Positions 1 to 5,545 of a stretch of 7,333 nt of DNA are shown piece after piece. The stretch is from CAYSPU01 sp964432995. GTDB taxonomy: Bacteria > Verrucomicrobiota > Verrucomicrobiia > Limisphaerales > JAHDYP01. The DNA lies in assembly GCA_964432995.1 (NCBI GenBank), contig CAYSPU010000280.1, positions 1 through 7,333 on the forward strand, in the 5' to 3' direction. The translations under genes were made by a program, and so were the position numbers. The notes beneath the pieces are model-generated. The model was not told the DNA's origin and did no database searches. It was given only the letters and a program-made list of their open reading frames with translations. Within the stretch, counting starts at the first letter, position 1. The number at the start of each line of letters is the position of its first letter.

Positions 1-82
1 CGAGGCGGCGGCAGAGGCGGAACCGAATGGCCGTCAGATGTCCGAGTCAAGTTGAGCAGCCATGGTCTGAGGCGCCGCCTCG

Positions 83-158
83 CTGGCCGGCACATTTCAC
101 ACCTCTGCGGTGCGCCGATCCAGTGTGCACCCGCAGGGGTGTGAAATACGCCGGCTAG
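83..158. repeat. Long imperfect inverted repeat (hairpin), REP/MITE-like or terminator
   Basis: The inner arms 94-113 and 127-147 pair over 20 positions (19 Watson-Crick and one G-T), with a single bulged C at 132 and a 13-nt loop (114-126). A 2-nt mismatch (92-93 against 148-149) separates this from a further 9-bp outer stem, 83-91 with 150-158, which has one G-T. In total about 29 pairs span 76 nt. A small separate stem, GAGGC-gcc-GCCTC, lies just outside at 69-81, and 1-9 is the reverse complement of 74-82. The hairpin begins 37 nt past the stop of the minus-strand lipoprotein gene, so it could end or stabilise that transcript. No T-run follows on either strand, and the arms are much longer than a normal terminator. 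It may be a dispersed palindromic element. The structure is seen directly; the function is inferred. Confidence 0.75.
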
Positions 159-195
159 AATGCAAAACCGCGCCTTCTTGAGAGAAGCACCCTGG

Positions 196-879
196 CTAGC
201 GCCGGGACATCTCCTCGATGCGGGCACGCAGTTCCCGAACCGCCTGGCGCAGTTCCTCCATCTCCGCCCGCAACTGCTCCAATCCGGGTCCGGGGCCCTC
301 TTCGATCCGCGGCTGACGGAGGTGGTCGCGTTGCTGGGTCAGGCGCTCGGCCGGTTCATGCATCCCGGCCGCGTGCAGGTGGGCGATGGCCTCCTTGAGA
401 TGGCGGATGCGCTCGCCGGCCTCCGGCGACTCTCTTTCCGGCCCCTGGCGTTCCCGCCGGGGGCCGGCTCCGGCCTCCCGCCAAGCCAGTTCCCGCTCCA
501 ACTTCCGGAGGTGGTTCTCCATCTCGCGGGCCTCCTCGTCACGGCCTTCGGACCGCGCGCGTTCCAGTTGGGCCCTGAGCTCCATGGACTCCCTTTTCAG
601 ACTCTCGCGTTCCTCGGCAACCGCCCGTGTGGGGCCCTCTCGCTCCTGCAGTCCCCGGGCCCGGACACGGAGTTCCTTGGCTTCGCGCCCGGCTTGTTCG
701 GAGGCGTCCATTCGTCCGGCCTCCTTGCGTTCTCGGGCACTCAACTCGAGTCTGGCCGCCTCTCGGAGGAGTTGCTCGGGGCGGGCGGGTGCCTCCGCCC
801 CGCGGCAGCCCAAGGTCGCCAGCAGTCCCGCCAACAACAACGTCGGAACCGACCATCGCAGGAGTCGTATGGAAATCAT
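196..879 (-). CDS. Putative lipoprotein with charged coiled-coil helices and degenerate helical repeats
   Basis: This encodes 227 residues. I chose the ATG at 879 because it is preceded by GAGGAA with a 5-nt gap, and because the protein then starts with a signal peptide: R5 and R8, then a hydrophobic run (about 11-23) ending TLGC. Cys25 fits a permissive lipobox, with Thr at -3 rather than the usual Leu. The mature part is almost wholly Glu/Arg/Leu/Ala-rich and should form long helices or coiled coil. Three helix-turn-helix-like units centre on Gly55, Gly112 and Gly172 with the loose pattern Ala-Gly-x-x-(Asp/His)-Glu-Ala; the last reads LHAAGMHEPAERL. Similar motifs occur in planctomycete and verrucomicrobial secreted proteins of unknown function. 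The C-terminus (about 198-227) is a heptad-like coil. It likely sits in the cell envelope. I assign no function. It is transcribed divergently from the aminopeptidase gene and appears to be monocistronic. Confidence 0.75.
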   Translation of the reverse strand: MISIRLLRWSVPTLLLAGLLATLGCRGAEAPARPEQLLREAARLELSARERKEAGRMDASEQAGREAKELRVRARGLQEREGPTRAVAEERESLKRESMELRAQLERARSEGRDEEAREMENHLRKLERELAWREAGAGPRRERQGPERESPEAGERIRHLKEAIAHLHAAGMHEPAERLTQQRDHLRQPRIEEGPGPGLEQLRAEMEELRQAVRELRARIEEMSRR

Positions 880-884
880 GATTG

Positions 885-890
885 TTCCTC
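885..890 (-). promoter_or_regulatory. Shine-Dalgarno site for the lipoprotein gene
   Basis: On the minus strand GAGGAA sits 5 nt before the ATG at 879. It favours this start over an in-frame upstream ATG at 1074, which would add 65 residues of low-complexity, non-conserved-looking sequence ahead of the signal peptide. Confidence 0.65.
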
Positions 891-902
891 GTTTCTCCGA
901 TA

Positions 903-931
903 CCCATACTCTCGCGGAAGCCGCCGTGCAA
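903..931 (-). promoter_or_regulatory. Weak candidate promoter for the lipoprotein gene
   Basis: On the minus strand, TTGCAC (926-931) and TATGGG (903-908) are separated by exactly 17 bp. This would start transcription near 896, giving a leader of about 17 nt that still includes the GAGGAA site. Each hexamer matches the housekeeping consensus at only three positions, so the call rests mainly on spacing and location. Confidence 0.2.
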
Positions 932-1022
932 CCATAGGCTTGGCGATGGGCTGGGCCGCCGGCGCCGCCCGGAATCCGATTGCCAGGGCCGGGCCCGCCC
1001 CACAGACTGCGGTCGTTCGTTA

Positions 1023-1063
1023 GGAGCTCGGAGCTCGGAGCTGGGAGCTCGGGGTCGGAAGTC
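1023..1063. repeat. 7-bp tandem repeat, unit GGAGCTC
   Basis: Four contiguous heptamers (1023-1050) read GGAGCTC, GGAGCTC, GGAGCTG and GGAGCTC, followed by two decayed units, GGGGTC and GGAAGTC. The tract lies in the divergent spacer, 50 nt before the aminopeptidase start. Beyond it are looser CATTACG/CATACG/CATCACG motifs (about 1072-1094). Short tandem repeats of this style are common between genes in some Verrucomicrobiota genomes, which is recalled and not checked. Slipped-strand copy change is possible. No regulatory role is shown. Confidence 0.8.
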
Positions 1064-1112
1064 ACAGAACACATTACGCGCCATACGCATCACGATCCTC
1101 CGGTCACGCACC

Positions 1113-2399
1113 ATGAAACCGCCAACACTCGCCGCTCAGGTCTTCACCGCCAACCGCGAACGCCTCCGCCTCCTCCTCCCCGCCAACGCCCTCGCCGTGG
1201 TCAACGCCAACGACCTGCTGCCCACCAACGGCGACGCCACGCTCCGGATGCAGGCAAACTCGGACCTGTACTACCTCACAGGTATCTCCCAGGAGGAGAG
1301 CATCCTGGTGATGGCACCTGACGCCTTCGACGAGAAGCAACGCGAGATTCTCTTCGTGCGCGAACCGAACCCCCACCTGGCGACGTGGGAAGGACATAAG
1401 CTCTCGAAGGAGGAGGCCAGCCGGATTTCGGGCGTCTGCCAGGTCAAGTGGTTGTCCGAGTTTCGTGCCGAGTTCCACAAGTTGATGTGCGAGGTCGAAC
1501 ACGTCTTCCTCAACTCGAACGAACACAAACGTGCCGTCGTCGAAGTGGAAAGCCGCGACGCGCGATTCGTTTGCGATTGCCAGGCCCGCTATCCGCTGCA
1601 CCAGTATCACCGGCTCGCCCGGCTGCTGCACCGCCTTCGAGTGGTGAAGTCCCCCGAAGAGGTCGAGGTCATCCGCTATGCCTGTCGCGTCACGGGGCGC
1701 GCCTTCCGACGGATCCTGCGCCGCGTCCGACCCGGGTTCGGCGAATACGAGGTCGAGGCCGAGTTCGCCCACGAGTTCCTCCGCAATCGCTGCGACTTCG
1801 CCTATCCGCCCATTCTGGCGAGCGGCGGCAATTCCTGCGTGTTGCATTACAACACCAACGATCAGGTCTGCCGCGCCGGCGATTTGCTCCTCCTCGATGT
1901 CGCCGCCAAATACCCCCCCTACAACTCCGACCTGACACGGACCATTCCCGTCAGCGGCCGCTTCAGCCGCCGCCAGCGCAAGGTCTACGACGCCGTCCTG
2001 CGGGTCGAACGCGCGCTCACCGAGGCCGCGGTGCCCGGCAAACTCCATCGCGACTGGCAGAAAGAAGCCGAAGCGGCCATCGAGAAGGAACTGATCGATC
2101 TCGGCCTGCTCAGCCTGCGTGCGGTGCGCCGCCAGGACCCCGATCAACCCCTGCTCAAGAAGTACTTCATGCACGGTCTCGGCCATCCGATCGGCCTCGA
2201 CGTCCACGATGTCGGTTTCCTCAGCGAACCCTTCCAGCCCGGCTGGGTGCTGACCGTCGAACCCGGCATCTACATCCCCGAGGAAGGCTTCGGCATCCGC
2301 CTCGAGAATACGGTGCTCCTCACCGAGAGGACCCCGGTCGATCTGATGGCCGATATCCCCATCGAAGCCGACGAGATCGAGGAGCTCATGAACCGCTGA
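1113..2399 (+). CDS. pepP: Xaa-Pro aminopeptidase (M24B metallopeptidase)
   Basis: This protein of 428 residues removes N-terminal residues that precede proline, in the cytoplasm, using two metal ions. Residues of about 5-135 form the aminopeptidase P N-terminal domain (for example SDLYYLTG at 50-57). The pita-bread catalytic domain covers about 178-425. All expected metal ligands are visible: Asp262, Asp273 (in SDLTRT), His358 (in HGLGHPIGLDVHD), Glu383 (in TVEPGIY) and Glu398 (in IRLEN). His245 in VLHYN and His365 also match conserved active-site histidines. Their spacing is nearly that of E. coli PepP. The ATG at 1113 was chosen because homology begins a few residues after it; the frame stays open back to 882, but that part is repeat-derived and unlike the family. 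No clear Shine-Dalgarno site precedes it. It stands alone, divergent from the lipoprotein gene and convergent with the hydrolase gene. Confidence 0.95.
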   Translation: MKPPTLAAQVFTANRERLRLLLPANALAVVNANDLLPTNGDATLRMQANSDLYYLTGISQEESILVMAPDAFDEKQREILFVREPNPHLATWEGHKLSKEEASRISGVCQVKWLSEFRAEFHKLMCEVEHVFLNSNEHKRAVVEVESRDARFVCDCQARYPLHQYHRLARLLHRLRVVKSPEEVEVIRYACRVTGRAFRRILRRVRPGFGEYEVEAEFAHEFLRNRCDFAYPPILASGGNSCVLHYNTNDQVCRAGDLLLLDVAAKYPPYNSDLTRTIPVSGRFSRRQRKVYDAVLRVERALTEAAVPGKLHRDWQKEAEAAIEKELIDLGLLSLRAVRRQDPDQPLLKKYFMHGLGHPIGLDVHDVGFLSEPFQPGWVLTVEPGIYIPEEGFGIRLENTVLLTERTPVDLMADIPIEADEIEELMNR

Positions 2400-2418
2400 A
2401 TCGCCCGGTGCGGCGATT
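2399..2418. terminator. Hairpin between convergent genes, possible bidirectional terminator
   Basis: A perfect 7-bp stem (2399-2405 with 2412-2418, sequence AATCGCC/GGCGATT) with a 6-nt loop starts on the last base of the aminopeptidase stop codon and lies 41 nt past the stop of the opposing gene. It has the A/T-flanked symmetry of a two-way terminator but no real T-run. The rest of the 59-nt gap is GC-rich, with two CCGCGG palindromes at 2424-2429 and 2433-2438. Confidence 0.35.
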
Positions 2419-2458
2419 CCGTCCCGCGGCGCCCGCGGAGGGTTCGCCCGGCCTCAGG

Positions 2459-3019
2459 CTACTTGACCCAGCGCAGGATCTGCTTGAACTCATCGGTCCC
2501 GGCCCGCTCGAGCAACTCGAAGAGCACCATCTCTGTCGACACCACCTGCGCTCCCGCATCGCGCATCCGCTCGAGGCCGATCCGGTGATTCTCCGGCGTG
2601 CGTGAGGATGTGGCATCGGCAACCACCCAGACGCGTCGGCCGGCGTCCAGTAGGTCCAACGCCGTCTGGCAGACGCAGACGTGCGCCTCGATGCCGCACA
2701 GGATGACGTCCGCAATCCCGCGGGCGGAGAGCGACTCGCTAAGGCCGGGAGCGCCGGCCGCACTGAACGTGAGTTTCTCCGTCGGGGCGAAGTCGGAGAT
2801 GGCGGAGGCGACCTCCGGGACCGTTGGTCCCAAGCCTTTGCGGTACTGCTCCGTCACCCAGAGCGGGAGACCCAGGATGGCGGCCCCGTGCGCCAGACGC
2901 GCGGTGTTCTCGACCACAGCTCTGGCGTGGGCCATCGCGGGGAGCAGTTTCTCCTGGATGTCCACCACCAGGAGTCCGGCTTGACGCCGGCGCAGTCTTC
3001 GGGAAGAGGGCGAGTTCAT
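2459..3019 (-). CDS. Isochorismatase-family cysteine hydrolase
   Basis: This is a protein of 186 residues, the usual length for small isochorismatase-fold hydrolases. The catalytic triad is visible: Asp20 in LLVVDIQEK, Lys82 in EKLTFS, and Cys115 in GIEAHVCVCQTALDLL. The motifs VTEQYRKGLGPTVPE (55-69) and VVADATSSR (132-140) place it closest to the ISOC1/ISOC2-type branch (also called YcaC-related or hydrolase-like), whose members are mostly uncharacterised. Known relatives cleave isochorismate, nicotinamide or N-carbamoyl compounds, and the substrate here cannot be read from sequence. A second Cys (117) lies two residues after the catalytic one, where relatives often have Leu. It is cytosolic, with no signal peptide. 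The ATG at 3019 gives the normal distance to the first catalytic Asp but has no obvious Shine-Dalgarno site. Its neighbours offer no pathway clue. Confidence 0.92.
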   Translation of the reverse strand: MNSPSSRRLRRRQAGLLVVDIQEKLLPAMAHARAVVENTARLAHGAAILGLPLWVTEQYRKGLGPTVPEVASAISDFAPTEKLTFSAAGAPGLSESLSARGIADVILCGIEAHVCVCQTALDLLDAGRRVWVVADATSSRTPENHRIGLERMRDAGAQVVSTEMVLFELLERAGTDEFKQILRWVK

Positions 3020-3180
3020 GTGTGAGCGGCGAGAAACGCCCGCTTCTCTACCGTGCGCCGCCCGGCACGTCGAGTGCCGAATCCCGGGGGGTTCCCCGCC
3101 GATGAGAAGTGCCCCGGGAATGGAGGCATGGGCATCCGCGCGAGTCCACCTGTTCCGGCAGAACTCAACAGGGTCGCGGC

Positions 3181-3208
3181 TTGAGGGGCGGGGCGCTTCT
3201 GCTAAGCT
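3181..3208 (+). promoter_or_regulatory. Weak candidate promoter for the sigma-factor operon
   Basis: TTGAGG (3181-3186) and TAAGCT (3203-3208) are separated by 16 bp, the latter preceded by TG at -3/-2 as in an extended -10. Transcription would then begin at about 3215, making the sigma-factor mRNA nearly leaderless. This fits the lack of a Shine-Dalgarno site there. The hexamers match poorly and an ECF-type autoregulated promoter cannot be excluded. Confidence 0.2.
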
Positions 3209-3216
3209 GCGCGCCC

Positions 3217-3831
3217 ATGGCAGGTGAGCTGGATCCGGATGCCGCCCTGATGCGTCGTGTGAAACGGGGCGATCGCCAGGCCTTTACCGCCCTCGTCGAG
3301 AAATACCAGCAGCCCATCCTCAACCTCACCTACCGGATGATCGGCGACCTGGCCGAAGCCGAAGACCTCGCCCAAAGCGCCTTCCTGCAGCTCCATCGCT
3401 CCGCTCATCGCTACCGGGAGGATGCGCGGTTCTCCACTTGGCTGTTTACCATCGCCCGCAACCTCTGCCTCAACGAACTCCGCCGCCGTTCGCGGCATCC
3501 CGCGGAGTCCCTTGATCTTCCGCACCCGACCGATGAATCGCAGCCGTTGCGCTCGGTCGAAGATCCGCGTTCGGTGTCGCCACCGGACGCTTTGTTGCGA
3601 CGCGAACTGGAACAGAAGGTCCAGGAGGCCTTGGACGCCCTCCCTCCCAACCAGCGGCTTGCCCTCCTCCTATGTCGCCAGGAAGACCTCTCCTACGAGG
3701 ACATCGGTCGGGTCCTGCGTTGCTCCCTTTCGGCCACCAAATCGTTGATTCACCGGGCCCGTGAGACCGTGAAACAGCGGCTCAAAGCCTACCTGCAGTC
3801 GGGCGCCTGGGACGAGGAGGGGAATGCGTGA
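3217..3831 (+). CDS. RNA polymerase ECF-type sigma factor (sigma-70 family)
   Basis: This protein of 204 residues directs RNA polymerase to a specific set of promoters. Region 2 covers about 21-92: AEAEDLAQSAFLQLHR (46-61) is the core-binding region 2.2, and FSTWLFTIARNLCLNELRRR (72-91) is regions 2.3-2.4, which melts and reads the -10. A charged, variable linker (93-128) follows. Region 4 covers about 130-190, with ALPPNQRLALLL (141-152) and the helix-turn-helix LSYEDIGRVLRCSLSATKSL (158-177), which reads the -35. The absence of regions 1 and 3 marks it as an ECF factor. The ATG at 3217 begins the conserved part; an earlier in-frame ATG at 3109 would add 36 unrelated residues. It overlaps the next gene by 8 nt, typical of a sigma/anti-sigma pair. 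The target genes are not visible; the operon itself is a likely one. Confidence 0.93.
   Translation: MAGELDPDAALMRRVKRGDRQAFTALVEKYQQPILNLTYRMIGDLAEAEDLAQSAFLQLHRSAHRYREDARFSTWLFTIARNLCLNELRRRSRHPAESLDLPHPTDESQPLRSVEDPRSVSPPDALLRRELEQKVQEALDALPPNQRLALLLCRQEDLSYEDIGRVLRCSLSATKSLIHRARETVKQRLKAYLQSGAWDEEGNA
3814..3820 (+). promoter_or_regulatory. Shine-Dalgarno site for the probable anti-sigma gene
   Basis: GAGGAGG lies inside the end of the sigma-factor gene, 3 nt before the ATG at 3824 (6 nt if the first GAGG is used). It supports translation starting there and coupled to the sigma factor. Confidence 0.5.
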
Positions 3832-4408
3832 AACCGCGGCAACTTTGGCGCCCGACCGGTTTATTCATCTGCGGTGGCTCATGAATGCCGATGAACTCCA
3901 TCGCTTGGGCGACATCGCCTGGCGGCGGGCGCTGACTCCCGCGGAGGAGGAGCGACTGCGGGACTTGCTGCAGGGTGATCCGGCCAGGCAAGCGGCCTGG
4001 GGCGAGGAACTGCGGCTGACCCGCTGCCTGGCCCGGTTGCCGGATGCGCCGGTCTCCCCCAACTTCGCCGCCCGGGTGCTGCGGGCCCTCGACAGCGAGA
4101 CGGCGCGTCCCGGTCTGTGGGAACGCTGCCGGCGCGGCTGGCTCACCTACCTGCCCGCCCCCAGCCCTGCCTGGGCCCTCGCCCTCGCCTTGCTCCTGCC
4201 CGCAGGCTATTGGCATCACCAGTCGCAACAACGCGGCCGCATCGCCACCTCCATCGCCCGGATCTCACTCGGCGTCGGCGGCACCGCCCAGGCCCTCCAG
4301 ACCTCGCCCGTCGAGGTCCTCCGGGATTATGAGGCCATCGACCACCTCCGTTTGGCCGCGGCGGTCGATGAAGACCTTCTCGCCAATCTCGAAGCGGCGG
4401 CGCCATGA
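3824..4408 (+). CDS. Probable membrane anti-sigma factor (no zinc motif)
   Basis: This encodes 194 residues. One transmembrane segment is evident at about 113-130 (PSPAWALALALLLPAGYW), leaving a cytoplasmic N-terminal part of about 110 residues and an outer C-terminal part. The N-terminal part has DELHRLGDIAWRRALTPAEE (23-42) and LARLPDAPVSPNFAARVLRA (69-88), a layout I associate with verrucomicrobial proteins encoded after ECF sigma factors. No His-x3-Cys-x2-Cys zinc anti-sigma motif is present. The C-terminus, with LRDYEAIDHL (166-175), probably faces the periplasm. The role, sequestering the sigma factor until an envelope signal arrives, is inferred from context and topology. The start is uncertain: 3824 has a good Shine-Dalgarno site and overlaps the sigma stop, whereas the ATG at 3881 (Met20) begins where family-like sequence starts. 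The stop overlaps the next start as ATGA. Confidence 0.75.
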   Translation: MRETAATLAPDRFIHLRWLMNADELHRLGDIAWRRALTPAEEERLRDLLQGDPARQAAWGEELRLTRCLARLPDAPVSPNFAARVLRALDSETARPGLWERCRRGWLTYLPAPSPAWALALALLLPAGYWHHQSQQRGRIATSIARISLGVGGTAQALQTSPVEVLRDYEAIDHLRLAAAVDEDLLANLEAAAP

Positions 4409-5397
4409 CTCTCGTGCGGTGGCTCAACCGGTCGAGTCGCGCGGCGGCCGTCGTCTTGTTCGGCCTCGTGGCGGGCTTGCTGCCGGCTGCCGAGGCGGAC
4501 CGCACCCCGCCGCTGCCGCCCATGCCCCCACCGGCCCGGTCCCCCGTCGCCTGGTTCCGCCAGCTTCTCAGCGCCACCCCGGAAGACCTCGCCGCCAGCC
4601 TTCAGGGCCGATCCGAGTCGCAGCGCCGCTGGATCGAGGCCAAGTTGGACGAATACCGATCGCTCCCCGCCGGCGAGCGGGAATTGCGCCTCGGCGCCAC
4701 CGAACTTCACTGGTACCTGCGTCCCCTTCTTTCCGCGAGCGCGACCAACCGCCCAGCCCTGCTGGAACGTGTCCCCGAGGAGTTTCGGGCCGTCATCGAC
4801 CAACGCCTGAAGAACTGGGACGCTCTCCCGGCCGCCACCCGGGACGACCTGCTGCGTTACGAATCCGCCGCCGCCTGGGTCCTGCGGTCCAGCCCCGCCT
4901 CCCGCGGCAACGACGATCCGATCCCCGCCGAAGCTTCAACGACGCGGCGGCTCGAGGTCGAACGGCGCCTCGGTGAATGGCAGGCGCTCCCCGAAAGCCG
5001 GCGCCGCCAGCTCTGCGATCTCTTCCAACACTTCTTCGAGCTTTCTCCGCGCCAGAAGGAGAGGACCCTGAACACCTTCACCGACGCCGAGCGCCACGAG
5101 ATCGAGTCGACCCTCCGGGAATTCGAGAGGCTGCGGCCGGAGGAACGGTTGCTCTGCTTGCGGTCCTTCCAGCGGCTGGCGCAGCTCACGCCCCGGGAAC
5201 GAGCCGGGTTCCTCACCACCGCCGAACGCTGGCGCGAGCTGAGTCCCGCCGATCGTCAGACCTGGCGTCTCCTCGTCCGCCGTCTGCCCCCGATGCCGCC
5301 GGGCCTGCTCACCCCTCCCCAGCCGCCGTCACCGGCCGGCATGACCCGGCCCAACACCCCCCTACCGCCGCTCCCCGGATTCGCCACCAACCGCTAG
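4405..5397 (+). CDS. Exported DUF3106-like repeat protein of the sigma operon
   Basis: This encodes 330 residues. An N-terminal signal peptide (Arg at 5, 9 and 12; hydrophobic 13-27) probably ends near AEA-D (about 30-32), followed by a Pro-rich stretch (34-46). The body is helical with repeated units of the form (I/V)E-x-(K/R)L-x-x-(Y/W/F)-x-x-LP-x-x-x-R. The aromatics Tyr84, Trp138 and Trp192 are spaced exactly 54 residues apart, with later units around Phe240 and Trp276. The pattern of W-x-x-L-(P/S)-x-x-x-R repeats resembles DUF3106, which in betaproteobacteria also lies just after an ECF sigma factor and a small membrane protein. The C-terminus (294-330) is Pro-rich and probably disordered. 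It likely acts in the periplasm as sensor or partner of the anti-sigma factor, but this is inference. It is translationally coupled to the gene before it (ATGA) and ends the operon. Confidence 0.8.
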   Translation: MTLVRWLNRSSRAAAVVLFGLVAGLLPAAEADRTPPLPPMPPPARSPVAWFRQLLSATPEDLAASLQGRSESQRRWIEAKLDEYRSLPAGERELRLGATELHWYLRPLLSASATNRPALLERVPEEFRAVIDQRLKNWDALPAATRDDLLRYESAAAWVLRSSPASRGNDDPIPAEASTTRRLEVERRLGEWQALPESRRRQLCDLFQHFFELSPRQKERTLNTFTDAERHEIESTLREFERLRPEERLLCLRSFQRLAQLTPRERAGFLTTAERWRELSPADRQTWRLLVRRLPPMPPGLLTPPQPPSPAGMTRPNTPLPPLPGFATNR

Positions 5398-5410
5398 CCC
5401 GGACACCCTC

Positions 5411-5431
5411 GCGGGCAACGGTGTTGCCCGC
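5411..5431. terminator. Strong hairpin after the sigma operon
   Basis: GCGGGCAAC (5411-5419) and GTTGCCCGC (5423-5431) pair perfectly over 9 bp around a GGT loop, 13 nt after the stop of the DUF3106-like gene. Position and strength suggest a terminator or 3'-end stabiliser, although no T-run follows. The remaining spacer up to 5545 shows a CCCACAGTGGG palindrome (5431-5441) and TGGGGACAGTGTC (5445-5457) but no clear promoter. Confidence 0.5.
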
Positions 5432-5545
5432 CCACAGTGGGAAGTGGGGACAGTGTCGAACGGACGCCCGGAAACGGCCAGGGTTGAAATCGCTTTCTCT
5501 CCGCGCGCCCCTCAGGCATAACACCGCCAACCAGCAAACCGCGCT

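Noticed and set aside
156..161. TAGAAT as a plus-strand -10 promoter box
   Set aside because: There is no -35-like sequence at the right distance and no plus-strand gene follows. Half of the box belongs to the hairpin arm.
160..1023. Plus-strand open frame opposite the lipoprotein gene (287 codons)
   Set aside because: It lacks a recognisable domain or start signal, whereas the minus strand has a Shine-Dalgarno site, a signal peptide and regular helical composition.
1104..2207. Open frame on the minus strand opposite pepP (367 codons)
   Set aside because: The plus strand encodes a complete metallopeptidase with all ligands. The antisense product has only the low-complexity composition expected of a shadow.
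3063..3098. Two small hairpins (CGGCAC/GTGCCG and CGGGG/CCCCG) between the hydrolase and sigma genes as a riboswitch or attenuator
   Set aside because: The stems are only 5-6 bp in GC-rich DNA, which is expected by chance. There is no conserved riboswitch sequence, and they lie upstream of the likely transcription start.
5484..5522. TTGAAA (5484-5489) with CATAAC (5517-5522) as the paaK promoter
   Set aside because: The spacing is 27 bp, far from the 16-18 bp needed, so I do not call it.
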